Shown: one piece after another, positions 25,531 to 36,292 of the stretch | Numbering within the stretch: position 1 is the first letter of the stretch | Layout: each line of letters begins with the position of its first letter | Assembly: GCF_032854445.1 (NCBI RefSeq) | Contig: NC_088306.1 | Location: 26,571,764 to 26,635,763, forward strand | Reading direction: 5' to 3' | DNA length: 64,000 bases | Origin: Liolophura sinensis | Taxonomy: Eukaryota; Mollusca; Polyplacophora; Chitonida; Chitonidae | Program-made: the position numbers and the translations under genes | Notes under the pieces: model-generated | What the model was told of the DNA's origin: nothing | Database searches by the model: none | The model's input: only the letters and a program-made list of their open reading frames with translations

Positions 25531-26649
25531 TCCCTGTATGTTAATTAACATGACCGGAATTTTTCATATTTATTTATTAGATTAATCGCATTAAACCTTT
25601 TGAGGATGGATATAGAATTGAAGTAATTCAATATAATATATTCTGTATAATATAGACATATAATAAATTGAAAATAACTGCCTCGTCCACTTTATTGACC
25701 AAAAACTGCTTCTAGAAACCCACAGCAGGAACATTATTTCTTAAGTGTTACCAGACCATAACCCAAATGAGGTCTGAACAGACTGTAATATGGTGTGGTT
25801 TCATTTTCATAGGTATGTAATATAAAACACAGGTAGATAGATAAATGATAAAACAAACTGAGGTAAGAAATCCTTCTGACGACAGCGTGACACGTGGCAC
25901 TTTAAACCCAACCAGAGTCGGGGGCTTTATATCGTCAAGGCCCTGTTAAAGAACGTTTTAACGCAGAAAAATGTATAAAACTTCCTGAAGTAAAAGGAAA
26001 CTATACTATGAAATAAGGCTCTTCATACAGATAACTGACAACTATGAGTAAAAATACTTTCAGTTATTTTTCCAGAAAAAGTGTTGAAAGGCATTCAAAT
26101 ATTTGAATACTATGGTGGGATTCATGACCCATACTGGCGGTATCTAGGAACTATGACCTTTTTTTTCCTGATGTTCACCAGAAGGAAGGAAGTTTTGGGA
26201 ACATTATTTCAGTAGTCCTCTATGACGTCAGAGTTCCCATCTCTGATAGTATGATCCATAAAGCTGGCCCTAGATTTCAAATGTTTTAGCGCCTTTGACT
26301 CTTTTCACAAAAACCTAAAACAAAATAAATGAAAGAATATTTGTGCATAGCTTTTAGGTGGTCTAATTAGTGATGCCTACTTTGATTTTTAGACGTCTTT
26401 TCCTCGCCATTACATATTTGCAAAATTTTAGAAAGGAACTTTGTTGTCAGCGTTTATTTTAATTCTCTGTATTTCTGCATTAAGACGACCCCACGAAATT
26501 ACCTCCAATGAGATCAATATCCTAAAAGCTGGGTTAAGCTCTGTGGTTAGCGGGGACGCCCCAACAGGACAATTCAACGTTCACGGTATGTAAATATTAG
26601 AAACACCGGCTTCGTTAGTAGAAGCGGTATTTGGGAATTTTAAGTTTTG

Positions 26650-27105
26650 ATACTGTTTTACAATTGGATGGTGTGGTCCGCCTGTACGCAAAGATTGTAG
26701 CTACTATCGATTGTAAACCCTACAGTTCAGTTTACAATTGGTAGTAACACTTGCACGAAGGAATTGTAGCTACAATCGCTCGTTAACCCTACAACTGAGT
26801 TTACAATTTATTGTAACGCTTGCACGAAGGAATTGTAGGGCGATTGTGAATTTTTAATGATACAGCAGCGATCGTAAGTCAAATTTGACTCGTGCATAAT
26901 GGTGGCCTGTGTAAACGGTCAAAACTTCCCCAGCCTTCATTTTCAAAAGAATCATAATGATTCAGCTGTGAACAACATGTGAAACGTGCTCGGAACATTT
27001 TCTTGACAATTTCTCTGCCGTCGAAAAGTACTACCTCGACCTCATTGTAATACTGATTTATAAGTTACAACTATCCTAGCTTACAATCCCTTCGTGCAAG
27101 GGGTG
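26650..27105. repeat. Element with three 70-bp direct repeats and an inverted copy (unit 1)
   Basis: 'ttacaatt' starts three consecutive units (near 26659, 26732, 26801) sharing 'cttgcacgaaggaattgtag' and 'taaccctaca'. The reverse complement 'acaatcccttcgtgcaag' appears near 27081. Subterminal direct repeats with an inverted partner suggest a nonautonomous DNA element. No open frame is recognised. Confidence 0.5.
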
Positions 27106-27668
27106 TCAATTGTTAGCTAAGACATCTTAGTGATTTGCAATGAAATAATTCTTTATACGATCCCTTCAATTATAGAGCGTGAACTTTGACCTGCGTACTT
27201 GGCGCAAGAAGATTAAATGTGATAACAATACAGCACAATGAGTAAATCTAGACCAGTGACGTCCAGTGAATTACAATTAACATCACTGCTTTAACCCGTT
27301 GTGCAAAGGTGGTGGTGGTGTGGAGGGTATTTTGTTACTATTTAAGGATTTTAATGAACAGTTAATAATCCCGATGTAAATTGATAAAGAAGCTATATTT
27401 CACCGTTTACGTTTGCCGATTTGGCAACTATCACACTGTCGTAGCTATTCAGATTTTAAGCCGTAGTAATTTATATTCTTTGCAATAGCTCCACATTTGA
27501 AACTTTCCAAATATAATAAAACGGAGTGTCAAACTTACAGCTGAAGCCGTCGATAGCCATATATATTATTGTAAACATTCTTAATGTTTTATGCAATTTC
27601 GATAAGACATGTTATTTGTGAAACAGTTATGGAAGTTTCGTTTTTTTTCCTGAAAACTTTAAATACTA

Positions 27669-28018
27669 ACAGTGTTATCGTCTATAGGGATTACACTTTC
27701 TGAATATAGTACAGATTCTAGTGCTGAAATTTGGCTGAGACCACTGCTGGTTTCGAGCCAGCGACCTCAGAGTCTGGCACCCAACCGCCAGCAATACATG
27801 TCAACCATCTAGACCACTCGACCACTCGACCAACAGGCCTTCCACAAAAACGGAAGGTAGTTGACCGGTAGACTTTACAGCGAACATGCATTACCCCTCT
27901 GATGATCACAAACGACGTCACTCCCTTAGGTGAATATATCAGCTGGTCTCAGTCAAATTTCAGCACTAGAATCTGTGCTATATTCAGAAAATGTAATCCC
28001 TATTAACGATAATACTGT
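27669..28018. mobile_element. 350-bp MITE with about 75-bp inverted repeats and tRNA-like core (unit 1)
   Basis: The left arm 'acagtgttatcgtctatagg' through 'gctgaaatttggctgagacc' is matched by the reverse complement of the right arm with only a handful of mismatches. TA flanks both ends (27667-27668 and 28019-28020), as expected for Tc1/mariner-type MITEs. On the minus strand the interior reads like a tRNA gene: 'gagtggtctagatggttgac' resembles an A box and 'gctggctcgaaaccagcag' a B box. It ends 177 bases before the signal-peptide start at 28195. Confidence 0.75.
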
Positions 28019-28194
28019 TACTTAATCCACTTTCTAAATGACATCTATACCTAACTTTAAATACTGTTGTAAATTTGTATGCGACTTATATTTTTGGACG
28101 AAACTAAATTCTTGACTTGAACTTCATTAATGGAATACAAAAAAGTTAGTGATTCTAGAATTTCAGACAAGTGTCCATTCGTTTTTATTTTAAG

Positions 28195-28255
28195 ATGATG
28201 CCTTTGCAGACTGCATTAGCACTGGCTACCCTAATGTCTAATATTCTGGCCACCG
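28195..28255 (+). CDS. Signal-peptide first exon, unit-1 copy of the lectin gene exon 1
   Basis: The 61-nt coding part starts MMPLQTALALATLMSN, a hydrophobic signal peptide, and ends at a near-perfect donor (CACCG|GTAAGTT) in phase 1. It duplicates 36232-36292 exactly. It could splice to the lectin exon at 39863 and skip unit 2, or be a spare. No lectin exon lies between the two copies, so unit 1 does not contain a second whole gene. Confidence 0.55.
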
Positions 28256-28264
28256 GTAAGTTCA

Positions 28265-28435
28265 CTTTAATGTTACTCACGCCATATTCATTTATTTGTT
28301 TGACAATTCACTCCGTACCCAAGGTTTTGGTGCGAGACAAACATTCTGACCAACACCTGGATTCGAACCTCCAACCTGTTGATCAGCGGCCCGATGGTTG
28401 CGGTGAAAAGAACTGTCTAACCAAAGAGTAATTAT
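28265..28435 (-). repeat. tRNA-like SINE fragment in unit 1
   Basis: It contains 'cctggattcgaacctccaac' with a perfect B box on the minus strand (28359-28369), a minus-strand A-box-like 'tggttagacag', and a T-rich 'ttcatttatttgtttgacaa' side. It begins just after the exon donor. Confidence 0.6.
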
Positions 28436-28554
28436 TCTCTAGGTTACACGAGCGGATTAATTTTCCTGACTATTAATGTTGTAAATTTCATCTTCAACTT
28501 AAGAAATATGTACCTCGAAAATTTCTTGCCCAACTTTGTCGTTCCATATCTAGC

Positions 28555-28583
28555 AGGGGGGTGGGGGGGGGGGGGGGGGGGGG
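28555..28583. repeat. Poly-G run, variable between duplication copies
   Basis: Six G, one T and 21 G in unit 1, against six G, one T and 15 G in unit 2 (36592-36614). It is one of only two length differences between the copies and is a likely quadruplex-forming or sequencing-error-prone site. Confidence 0.85.
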
Positions 28584-29289
28584 CTGTCCTCTGCAACATA
28601 TCAAAATTTCAACTTTGCAAGTCGACTCTCCAGCTTGGCGAATAGTAACGCTGAATAACTTCTTACACTTAGGGAAAAGTTCGGCCCAGTTGACTCAAGT
28701 TATACAACTGAGCTAATTCAACTTTAAAAACTAAGTCATATGACCAGATAGAGTCAGTTTTCCAACTAACAATGTGGTCTCACCTTCACTCCTTAGGAGA
28801 CTGTCTGCCTCGAAGATCATCGCCCCATGTGGTGTGTAGTAGTATGTTACGGTTGTTTACATGACAATGTGTTCTCTTGTATTGTTAATACCGGAAGCAG
28901 GCCGTGGTCGTTAGAAGCCGATTATTTTTTTTTTTAAATAAACTAATAGTATGTTTTGGTAACGGTCACACACATCATTTATCAAGGTCACAGAGTCGAA
29001 GGACGTGCTGTCTTCTGAAGCCCCACCCATTGAGTCATGTGTGAATAGAATTGCAAAACTCCTATGCATGGAAGTACTCAGTAATCGTCGTTTTTTCCTG
29101 TTTTTTTTTTCTCTCTGTAACGTACGTATTCATATTATATTATATTATATTATATTTAACGGTTAGCACGGGAACTTTATGATATTTTATTTACTTCTGA
29201 TAATTCAATGTGTACTAAGGGAAGGGATTTTCACCTGTCATTTTAAATAAGTGGCCTATATCTCATTCCTCACTTTGCTAATTTTTTCT

Positions 29290-29532
29290 AGCGAGCAAAT
29301 GACGCGCGCCAGCGCGTCATAATAACCCAGAAGCCTCTCAAAATCGCTGTCGCTGTGAGTTCAAGTCCAGCTCTTGTTGGCCTCCCCTCTGGTCGCACAT
29401 GGGAAGGCTTTCCAGAAACCTGCAGATGGTTGTGTGTTTCCCGGCCCAGGCTCTGTCCAATTTCCTCCCACCATAATGCTGCCGTCTTATAAGTGAAACA
29501 TTCCTTGGCACGGCGTAAAACGGCGTATATCA
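29290..29532 (+). repeat. SINE copy in duplication unit 2
   Basis: Counterpart of 21253-21495. Confidence 0.75.
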
Positions 29533-29628
29533 TTATATAATCAAAAATAACACTACAAGATTCGGTTATCTTAGTATAGCAGATAATAAATGGTCACGTG
29601 CTATATTTTCATCAAAAGACAAACTTTA

Positions 29629-29709
29629 TTTACTTATTTGATTGGATTTTTACGCCGTACTCAAGAATATTTCACTTATATGACGGCGGTCAGCATTATG
29701 GTGGATGAA
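29629..29709 (-). repeat. SINE tail fragment in unit 2
   Basis: Counterpart of 21592-21672. Confidence 0.75.
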
Positions 29710-32700
29710 AAAAGATAAAAGTACATACGTGTATGTGAAGATCTAGTAAATATAAACATATTTCAAGCGTGATCCCAGGGTAAACTGGCCGTTACTGCCC
29801 AATCAACGCTTGCCTGCTCCATTTGATGGTAGGTGTGCTTTCCTCGTTGTGATGTTTTCTCCGAATATTTAATACCGACATAATTCCTGCGCTAATTTGC
29901 ACAGTAGTCCCATTTGAAGCTATTATGCACAAAGTGTGCATGAATCGTCACGATCCGCTTTACTCCTTTGTCTAATTCGAAATACCCTCGAACTTCAGGT
30001 TGACGGGGCATCAACGTTTTACATTTATATTGCTCTTCTATCACTACTTGAAATTTCTCAATTCAACTCGCTTTTGCGCTCATTGGCCCTTCACTGTACA
30101 CTGATTCAAGAGACATCTAGTTAGATCCAGATCTGATATTAACCACACGACACCTTCTGAATCCCAACATTTGAGTCTATAGATTCTACACTTGTTATAT
30201 ACTACATGTCATCGTCATAGATGTTTGTACACGAACGTCAAGTACCCTGATCAATACTCACCCGTCCAATTACACTGTACCGATCTTTACTGTATCGAAA
30301 CTAAAAACATTGATACAATAAGATAATCGTTGTCTTGGAAAGATAGATCAACACTTGCCGACGACGATGGAAAGATGATTTCGATCTTCTGTACAGCACC
30401 AATATGTGTTTCTTAAACACACACACGACTGTCATTGTTATACAATTCTTTCACGATAGCGGCGAATTATTGCTAACGATGTTTGGCGTCGAGGCAAGTG
30501 TGTTCAAGTAAGGGAACAGTTGTTGGTGTGAGATCAGTTATCGAAAGGTAAGTGTATGCAATATACAGTCTCCATTTAATCCATATAATCATGGAATACT
30601 AACGCCGCTCTGAAGACCTTATTCGGTCCAATGAAGGTCCAGAGTCGGTCCAACTCATCTCTTTGCAGATGATTTCGCTACCGATAACAACTCGAATCCG
30701 TCGATATAGATGGTAAGCCTTTTAAGTCATCCGGAGTGTAGATATTTCATATACCTACGGGGAGCTTGAAGTTTGAATTCTATAGATGGCAGACGTTGAT
30801 TCGATTTGTTCGGTACGAAAGATTAAACGGCTGGCTCGGCGGTAAACGTTGGCTTTTAGATGCTGGCTTGGACATGTATACTTCGGGTGACTTAAGGAAT
30901 CAGTGAAAACCAAATATAAGGACGGACTCATCGTGTTGACATTTAGTAAAGTTATCCCCTCGGTTTTCCCAACCTGTATAGACCGATGGCCATCAAGAAA
31001 GTTAAAATTTGAAGGTGTGCGTCGAACACCAACATAATTAGAAATAGACATGTCTAGAACATATATAGAAGGGCGTTGATCAATGTTTATAGACACAAAG
31101 TAAATCGGTTGATAATGTGAAGCGACCGTCAGGCAGAATAAAGAAATCAATCTCAACGAAACTGTGGTCAGATTTGAATCATTCTTTCATGATGCTGATT
31201 TTTTCATATTACTCTTTCAGGTTTGCTATATATTATTCTTCTTTGATAGACTAGTTTGTGAAAAATTCCTGCTCGTCTCTCTGTCTACGTTAAAACTGTG
31301 CGTAAATAAAAGTGTAATGTGTATGCGTGTATGTATGCTTGGGGTTTTACGTCGTACTCAAGAACCCCAGCGACTTTATTTTCACACTAAATGTTCCCTA
31401 AAAACAACATTTATGTTATGTTAGTGTGTCAACTGCATTTAAAAACCAGGTATGTTAACTAGTCCCTTTTAAGAGTATACAGCATGACAACTGGGCGATA
31501 CAATGACCGATTTTCGCTCACATAGATGACACAAATGCTCTCCCATCTGGGTTGTCTGACACGAATTGGACATCCACAGAATTTTAGTACCTGTGGAGAA
31601 CTTGGAGCGATTTCGCAGTTAGCAGACTATAAATTTTTATAGACAGGTTCAGCGATACCGGCTGTGACGCGAGAATCCATGCTGTCGGGCCAGCCAATTG
31701 TTAGATGCACTGACGACAACAGCCTGTAACTGAACGTCGGTGAAACTAACAATCCAGCTAATTTTTAATATTTCAAAAAGTACCACCGGCAAAATTAAAT
31801 AAGGCTTGAATTATATTGAGTGTAAACAGCGATTGGTAAAACATAGAAATGCCATTTTAGAATTTGTCTACGTTCTCTTTACTTGCTTCAAGGTACGACA
31901 TGTTGTGGTGTGTCATGCAAGCACAACGGCCTGTCTTGCCTATAGGCGAAGTGTGAACTAAGCCGTAGGGCCGCACTGTGGCCTCGTGGCTGTTGGAGGG
32001 CAAAGGCTTACAGCTCCCTACAGCTCCCTACAGTTTGTTTCAAACAAGCAAGTGGCTAAGCAACTTCTGCATTCATGGAGTTAAAATGCAGACGCCATTT
32101 CCGTTTGGCTTTTTTTTTTGGTGGGGGAGGGGGGGGGGGAGTCTAAGGTTTGCACTTTGACCTTTTCTCTTAGAAGTTACGGCTGAGTTAGCAAGTCTCA
32201 TACGGCTACGATCGAGTCCCCCGTAATCAAATGGCGTTTCTCTCAAGATCTGTTCACTGTGCAGTATCCTTCGTTGTGTTACTGCATGCATGTGGGCATG
32301 GAATAATCATGAAATTATCTGTAAAAGTATAGCGACAGTTTCCTGCTGTTTATGTTATTCACGTGGAGAAGCCTCATGCAGTGGAGAAGCAGTGCAGTGA
32401 AGGTACTGCTGTGACGTCACGAGGTCAATGGTAGCTTAGTCGTAGCGGAGTACGTTTTCTGATGTTTGATGACCAAATTCTGTCGTTTTTCTGCCGTTTT
32501 CGACGTTTTAAACGATCGGAATCGATTCAGACACATCAAACTGTCTGTCTGCGGTGTGGAGGGCTTAGCGTTGGGGATCTACTTTAGCAAACAACTTTTC
32601 ACTTGACGACGAGGACACATCAGACATGACACCCCATCCAGTCACACAGGAAGGTAGCAACAAGTGCTATTTTTAAAGTCTTTATTCTATAATCCTCGAC

Positions 32701-33341
32701 CGTTTTCGTATTACATATAAGAAAGGCTATAAATCTCATGGTTTATTCGCTTCGGTGCGCGTGCAAAACGCTCGTCCGATAACGTTAATAGAATGGACGA
32801 ATCTATTATAAAACGGGATGTTGTTTTCGCTGACAAAAATAAATGGATAGATATCACATGCCATGTGTAACAGAACAACGTCTCGCGACGTTGCTAATTT
32901 AATTACATTCTCGGCGAAAGTTATTGTGACGTCAGACTAAACAATGTAATCAGTGTATGACGGACGAGTTGGAACTTTCATTTACGATGAAAAGCAATTA
33001 CGTCACAGAAAGATGGAACATGTACTTGAAGTGAGTGGCCGACAATATGTAAACAACTGCTGGTAGCTGTCTTCACTTCTCGGTGAGAAATGTGCCATTG
33101 TCGAATATTACAAGCAGACTGATACCAACGAATGTTTCATCGTTCGAAACACTTCACATATTATTTTCAACAGCCGCATTTGCCATACTCGTTCAACCTG
33201 AAATCAATGTTATATAGACTGGTACCCCTATTGGCTAAAAACAATGGTTTTACATGTTGTATATGACCTTGCAGGTCGCCCGCTAATTAGAGTAACTTTG
33301 CTGGAATTTTCTAACGCTAAGTCCTATGGGTGTGAAAGTGT

Positions 33342-33567
33342 TTACATATAATTAAATACGTACAGCACAGGGAGTAAAACCAGAGCAGCGACAGTATGAT
33401 AGCTGGAAACCGGTGAAATAAGGCATTTTGTCAGTTTACCTCAGTCAGTGTTTTATTCTAACTGTTCATTTAAAAGCATCAATAGACGCAATCTACACGC
33501 CGCTAAGCACCATGGCTTAGGAAATATTAGGTAAAAAGCAATGTAGTGATGTTAATTGCAGATAACA
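33342..33567 (+). promoter_or_regulatory. Promoter/leader-like block, copy in unit 2
   Basis: Counterpart of 25305-25530, with the same TATA-like start and the same donor-like 'ttag|gtaaaaa'. It would serve the exon at 36232, the copy nearest the lectin exons, about 2.7 kb downstream. Confidence 0.45.
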
Positions 33568-34686
33568 TCCCTGTATGTTAATTAACATGACCGGAATTTT
33601 TCATATTTATTTATTAGATTAATCGCATTAAACCTTTTGAGGATGGATATAGAATTGAAGTAATTCAATATAATATATTCTGTATAATATAGACATATAA
33701 TAAATTGAAAATAACTGCCTCGTCCACTTTATTGACCAAAAACTGCTTCTAGAAACCCACAGCAGGAACATTATTTCTTAAGTGTTACCAGACCATAACC
33801 CAAATGAGGTCTGAACAGACTGTAATATGGTGTGGTTTCATTTTCATAGGTATGTAATATAAAACACAGGTAGATAGATAAATGATAAAACAAACTGAGG
33901 TAAGAAATCCTTCTGACGACAGCGTGACACGTGGCACTTTAAACCCAACCAGAGTCGGGGGCTTTATATCGTCAAGGCCCTGTTAAAGAACGTTTTAACG
34001 CAGAAAAATGTATAAAACTTCCTGAAGTAAAAGGAAACTATACTATGAAATAAGGCTCTTCATACAGATAACTGACAACTATGAGTAAAAATACTTTCAG
34101 TTATTTTTCCAGAAAAAGTGTTGAAAGGCATTCAAATATTTGAATACTATGGTGGGATTCATGACCCATACTGGCGGTATCTAGGAACTATGACCTTTTT
34201 TTTCCTGATGTTCACCAGAAGGAAGGAAGTTTTGGGAACATTATTTCAGTAGTCCTCTATGACGTCAGAGTTCCCATCTCTGATAGTATGATCCATAAAG
34301 CTGGCCCTAGATTTCAAATGTTTTAGCGCCTTTGACTCTTTTCACAAAAACCTAAAACAAAATAAATGAAAGAATATTTGTGCATAGCTTTTAGGTGGTC
34401 TAATTAGTGATGCCTACTTTGATTTTTAGACGTCTTTTCCTCGCCATTACATATTTGCAAAATTTTAGAAAGGAACTTTGTTGTCAGCGTTTATTTTAAT
34501 TCTCTGTATTTCTGCATTAAGACGACCCCACGAAATTACCTCCAATGAGATCAATATCCTAAAAGCTGGGTTAAGCTCTGTGGTTAGCGGGGACGCCCCA
34601 ACAGGACAATTCAACGTTCACGGTATGTAAATATTAGAAACACCGGCTTCGTTAGTAGAAGCGGTATTTGGGAATTTTAAGTTTTG

Positions 34687-35142
34687 ATACTGTTTTACAA
34701 TTGGATGGTGTGGTCCGCCTGTACGCAAAGATTGTAGCTACTATCGATTGTAAACCCTACAGTTCAGTTTACAATTGGTAGTAACACTTGCACGAAGGAA
34801 TTGTAGCTACAATCGCTCGTTAACCCTACAACTGAGTTTACAATTTATTGTAACGCTTGCACGAAGGAATTGTAGGGCGATTGTGAATTTTTAATGATAC
34901 AGCAGCGATCGTAAGTCAAATTTGACTCGTGCATAATGGTGGCCTGTGTAAACGGTCAAAACTTCCCCAGCCTTCATTTTCAAAAGAATCATAATGATTC
35001 AGCTGTGAACAACATGTGAAACGTGCTCGGAACATTTTCTTGACAATTTCTCTGCCGTCGAAAAGTACTACCTCGACCTCATTGTAATACTGATTTATAA
35101 GTTACAACTATCCTAGCTTACAATCCCTTCGTGCAAGGGGTG
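34687..35142. repeat. Element with three 70-bp direct repeats and an inverted copy (unit 2)
   Basis: Counterpart of 26650-27105. Confidence 0.5.
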
Positions 35143-35705
35143 TCAATTGTTAGCTAAGACATCTTAGTGATTTGCAATGAAATAATTCTTTATACGATCC
35201 CTTCAATTATAGAGCGTGAACTTTGACCTGCGTACTTGGCGCAAGAAGATTAAATGTGATAACAATACAGCACAATGAGTAAATCTAGACCAGTGACGTC
35301 CAGTGAATTACAATTAACATCACTGCTTTAACCCGTTGTGCAAAGGTGGTGGTGGTGTGGAGGGTATTTTGTTACTATTTAAGGATTTTAATGAACAGTT
35401 AATAATCCCGATGTAAATTGATAAAGAAGCTATATTTCACCGTTTACGTTTGCCGATTTGGCAACTATCACACTGTCGTAGCTATTCAGATTTTAAGCCG
35501 TAGTAATTTATATTCTTTGCAATAGCTCCACATTTGAAACTTTCCAAATATAATAAAACGGAGTGTCAAACTTACAGCTGAAGCCGTCGATAGCCATATA
35601 TATTATTGTAAACATTCTTAATGTTTTATGCAATTTCGATAAGACATGTTATTTGTGAAACAGTTATGGAAGTTTCGTTTTTTTTCCTGAAAACTTTAAA
35701 TACTA

Positions 35706-36055
35706 ACAGTGTTATCGTCTATAGGGATTACACTTTCTGAATATAGTACAGATTCTAGTGCTGAAATTTGGCTGAGACCACTGCTGGTTTCGAGCCAGCG
35801 ACCTCAGAGTCTGGCACCCAACCGCCAGCAATACATGTCAACCATCTAGACCACTCGACCACTCGACCAACAGGCCTTCCACAAAAACGGAAGGTAGTTG
35901 ACCGGTAGACTTTACAGCGAACATGCATTACCCCTCTGATGATCACAAACGACGTCACTCCCTTAGGTGAATATATCAGCTGGTCTCAGTCAAATTTCAG
36001 CACTAGAATCTGTGCTATATTCAGAAAATGTAATCCCTATTAACGATAATACTGT
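35706..36055. mobile_element. 350-bp MITE with tRNA-like core (unit 2)
   Basis: Counterpart of 27669-28018 with the same TA flanks. It sits 177 bases upstream of the start codon at 36232. Confidence 0.75.
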
Positions 36056-36231
36056 TACTTAATCCACTTTCTAAATGACATCTATACCTAACTTTAAATA
36101 CTGTTGTAAATTTGTATGCGACTTATATTTTTGGACGAAACTAAATTCTTGACTTGAACTTCATTAATGGAATACAAAAAAGTTAGTGATTCTAGAATTT
36201 CAGACAAGTGTCCATTCGTTTTTATTTTAAG

Positions 36232-36292
36232 ATGATGCCTTTGCAGACTGCATTAGCACTGGCTACCCTAATGTCTAATATTCTGGCCACCG
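36232..36292 (+). CDS. Lectin gene exon 1: signal peptide (unit-2 copy)
   Basis: It codes MMPLQTALALATLMSN and four more residues plus one base, a short hydrophobic signal peptide, with A at -3 of the start codon. The donor CACCG|GTAAGTT is near-perfect. The phase 1 end joins to 'AT GCT GTG' at 39863 to restore an Asp codon. The identical exon at 28195 lies 8037 bases upstream. Confidence 0.6.

Larger units (their letters stand above)
20747..28778. repeat. 8.03-kb tandem duplication, unit 1
   Basis: This 8032-bp segment is repeated directly at 28779-36809. All eight longer open frames inside it recur with identical translations at a constant offset of 8037. The offset is 8032 before the (TATTA)n run near 21100 and 8031 after the poly-G run near 28560. 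Those two simple repeats therefore explain all net length difference. Contents: two SINEs, a promoter-like block, a 70-bp repeat element, a TIR element, a signal-peptide exon, another SINE head and a G-run. It is either a very recent duplication or an assembly artefact. Confidence 0.95.
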
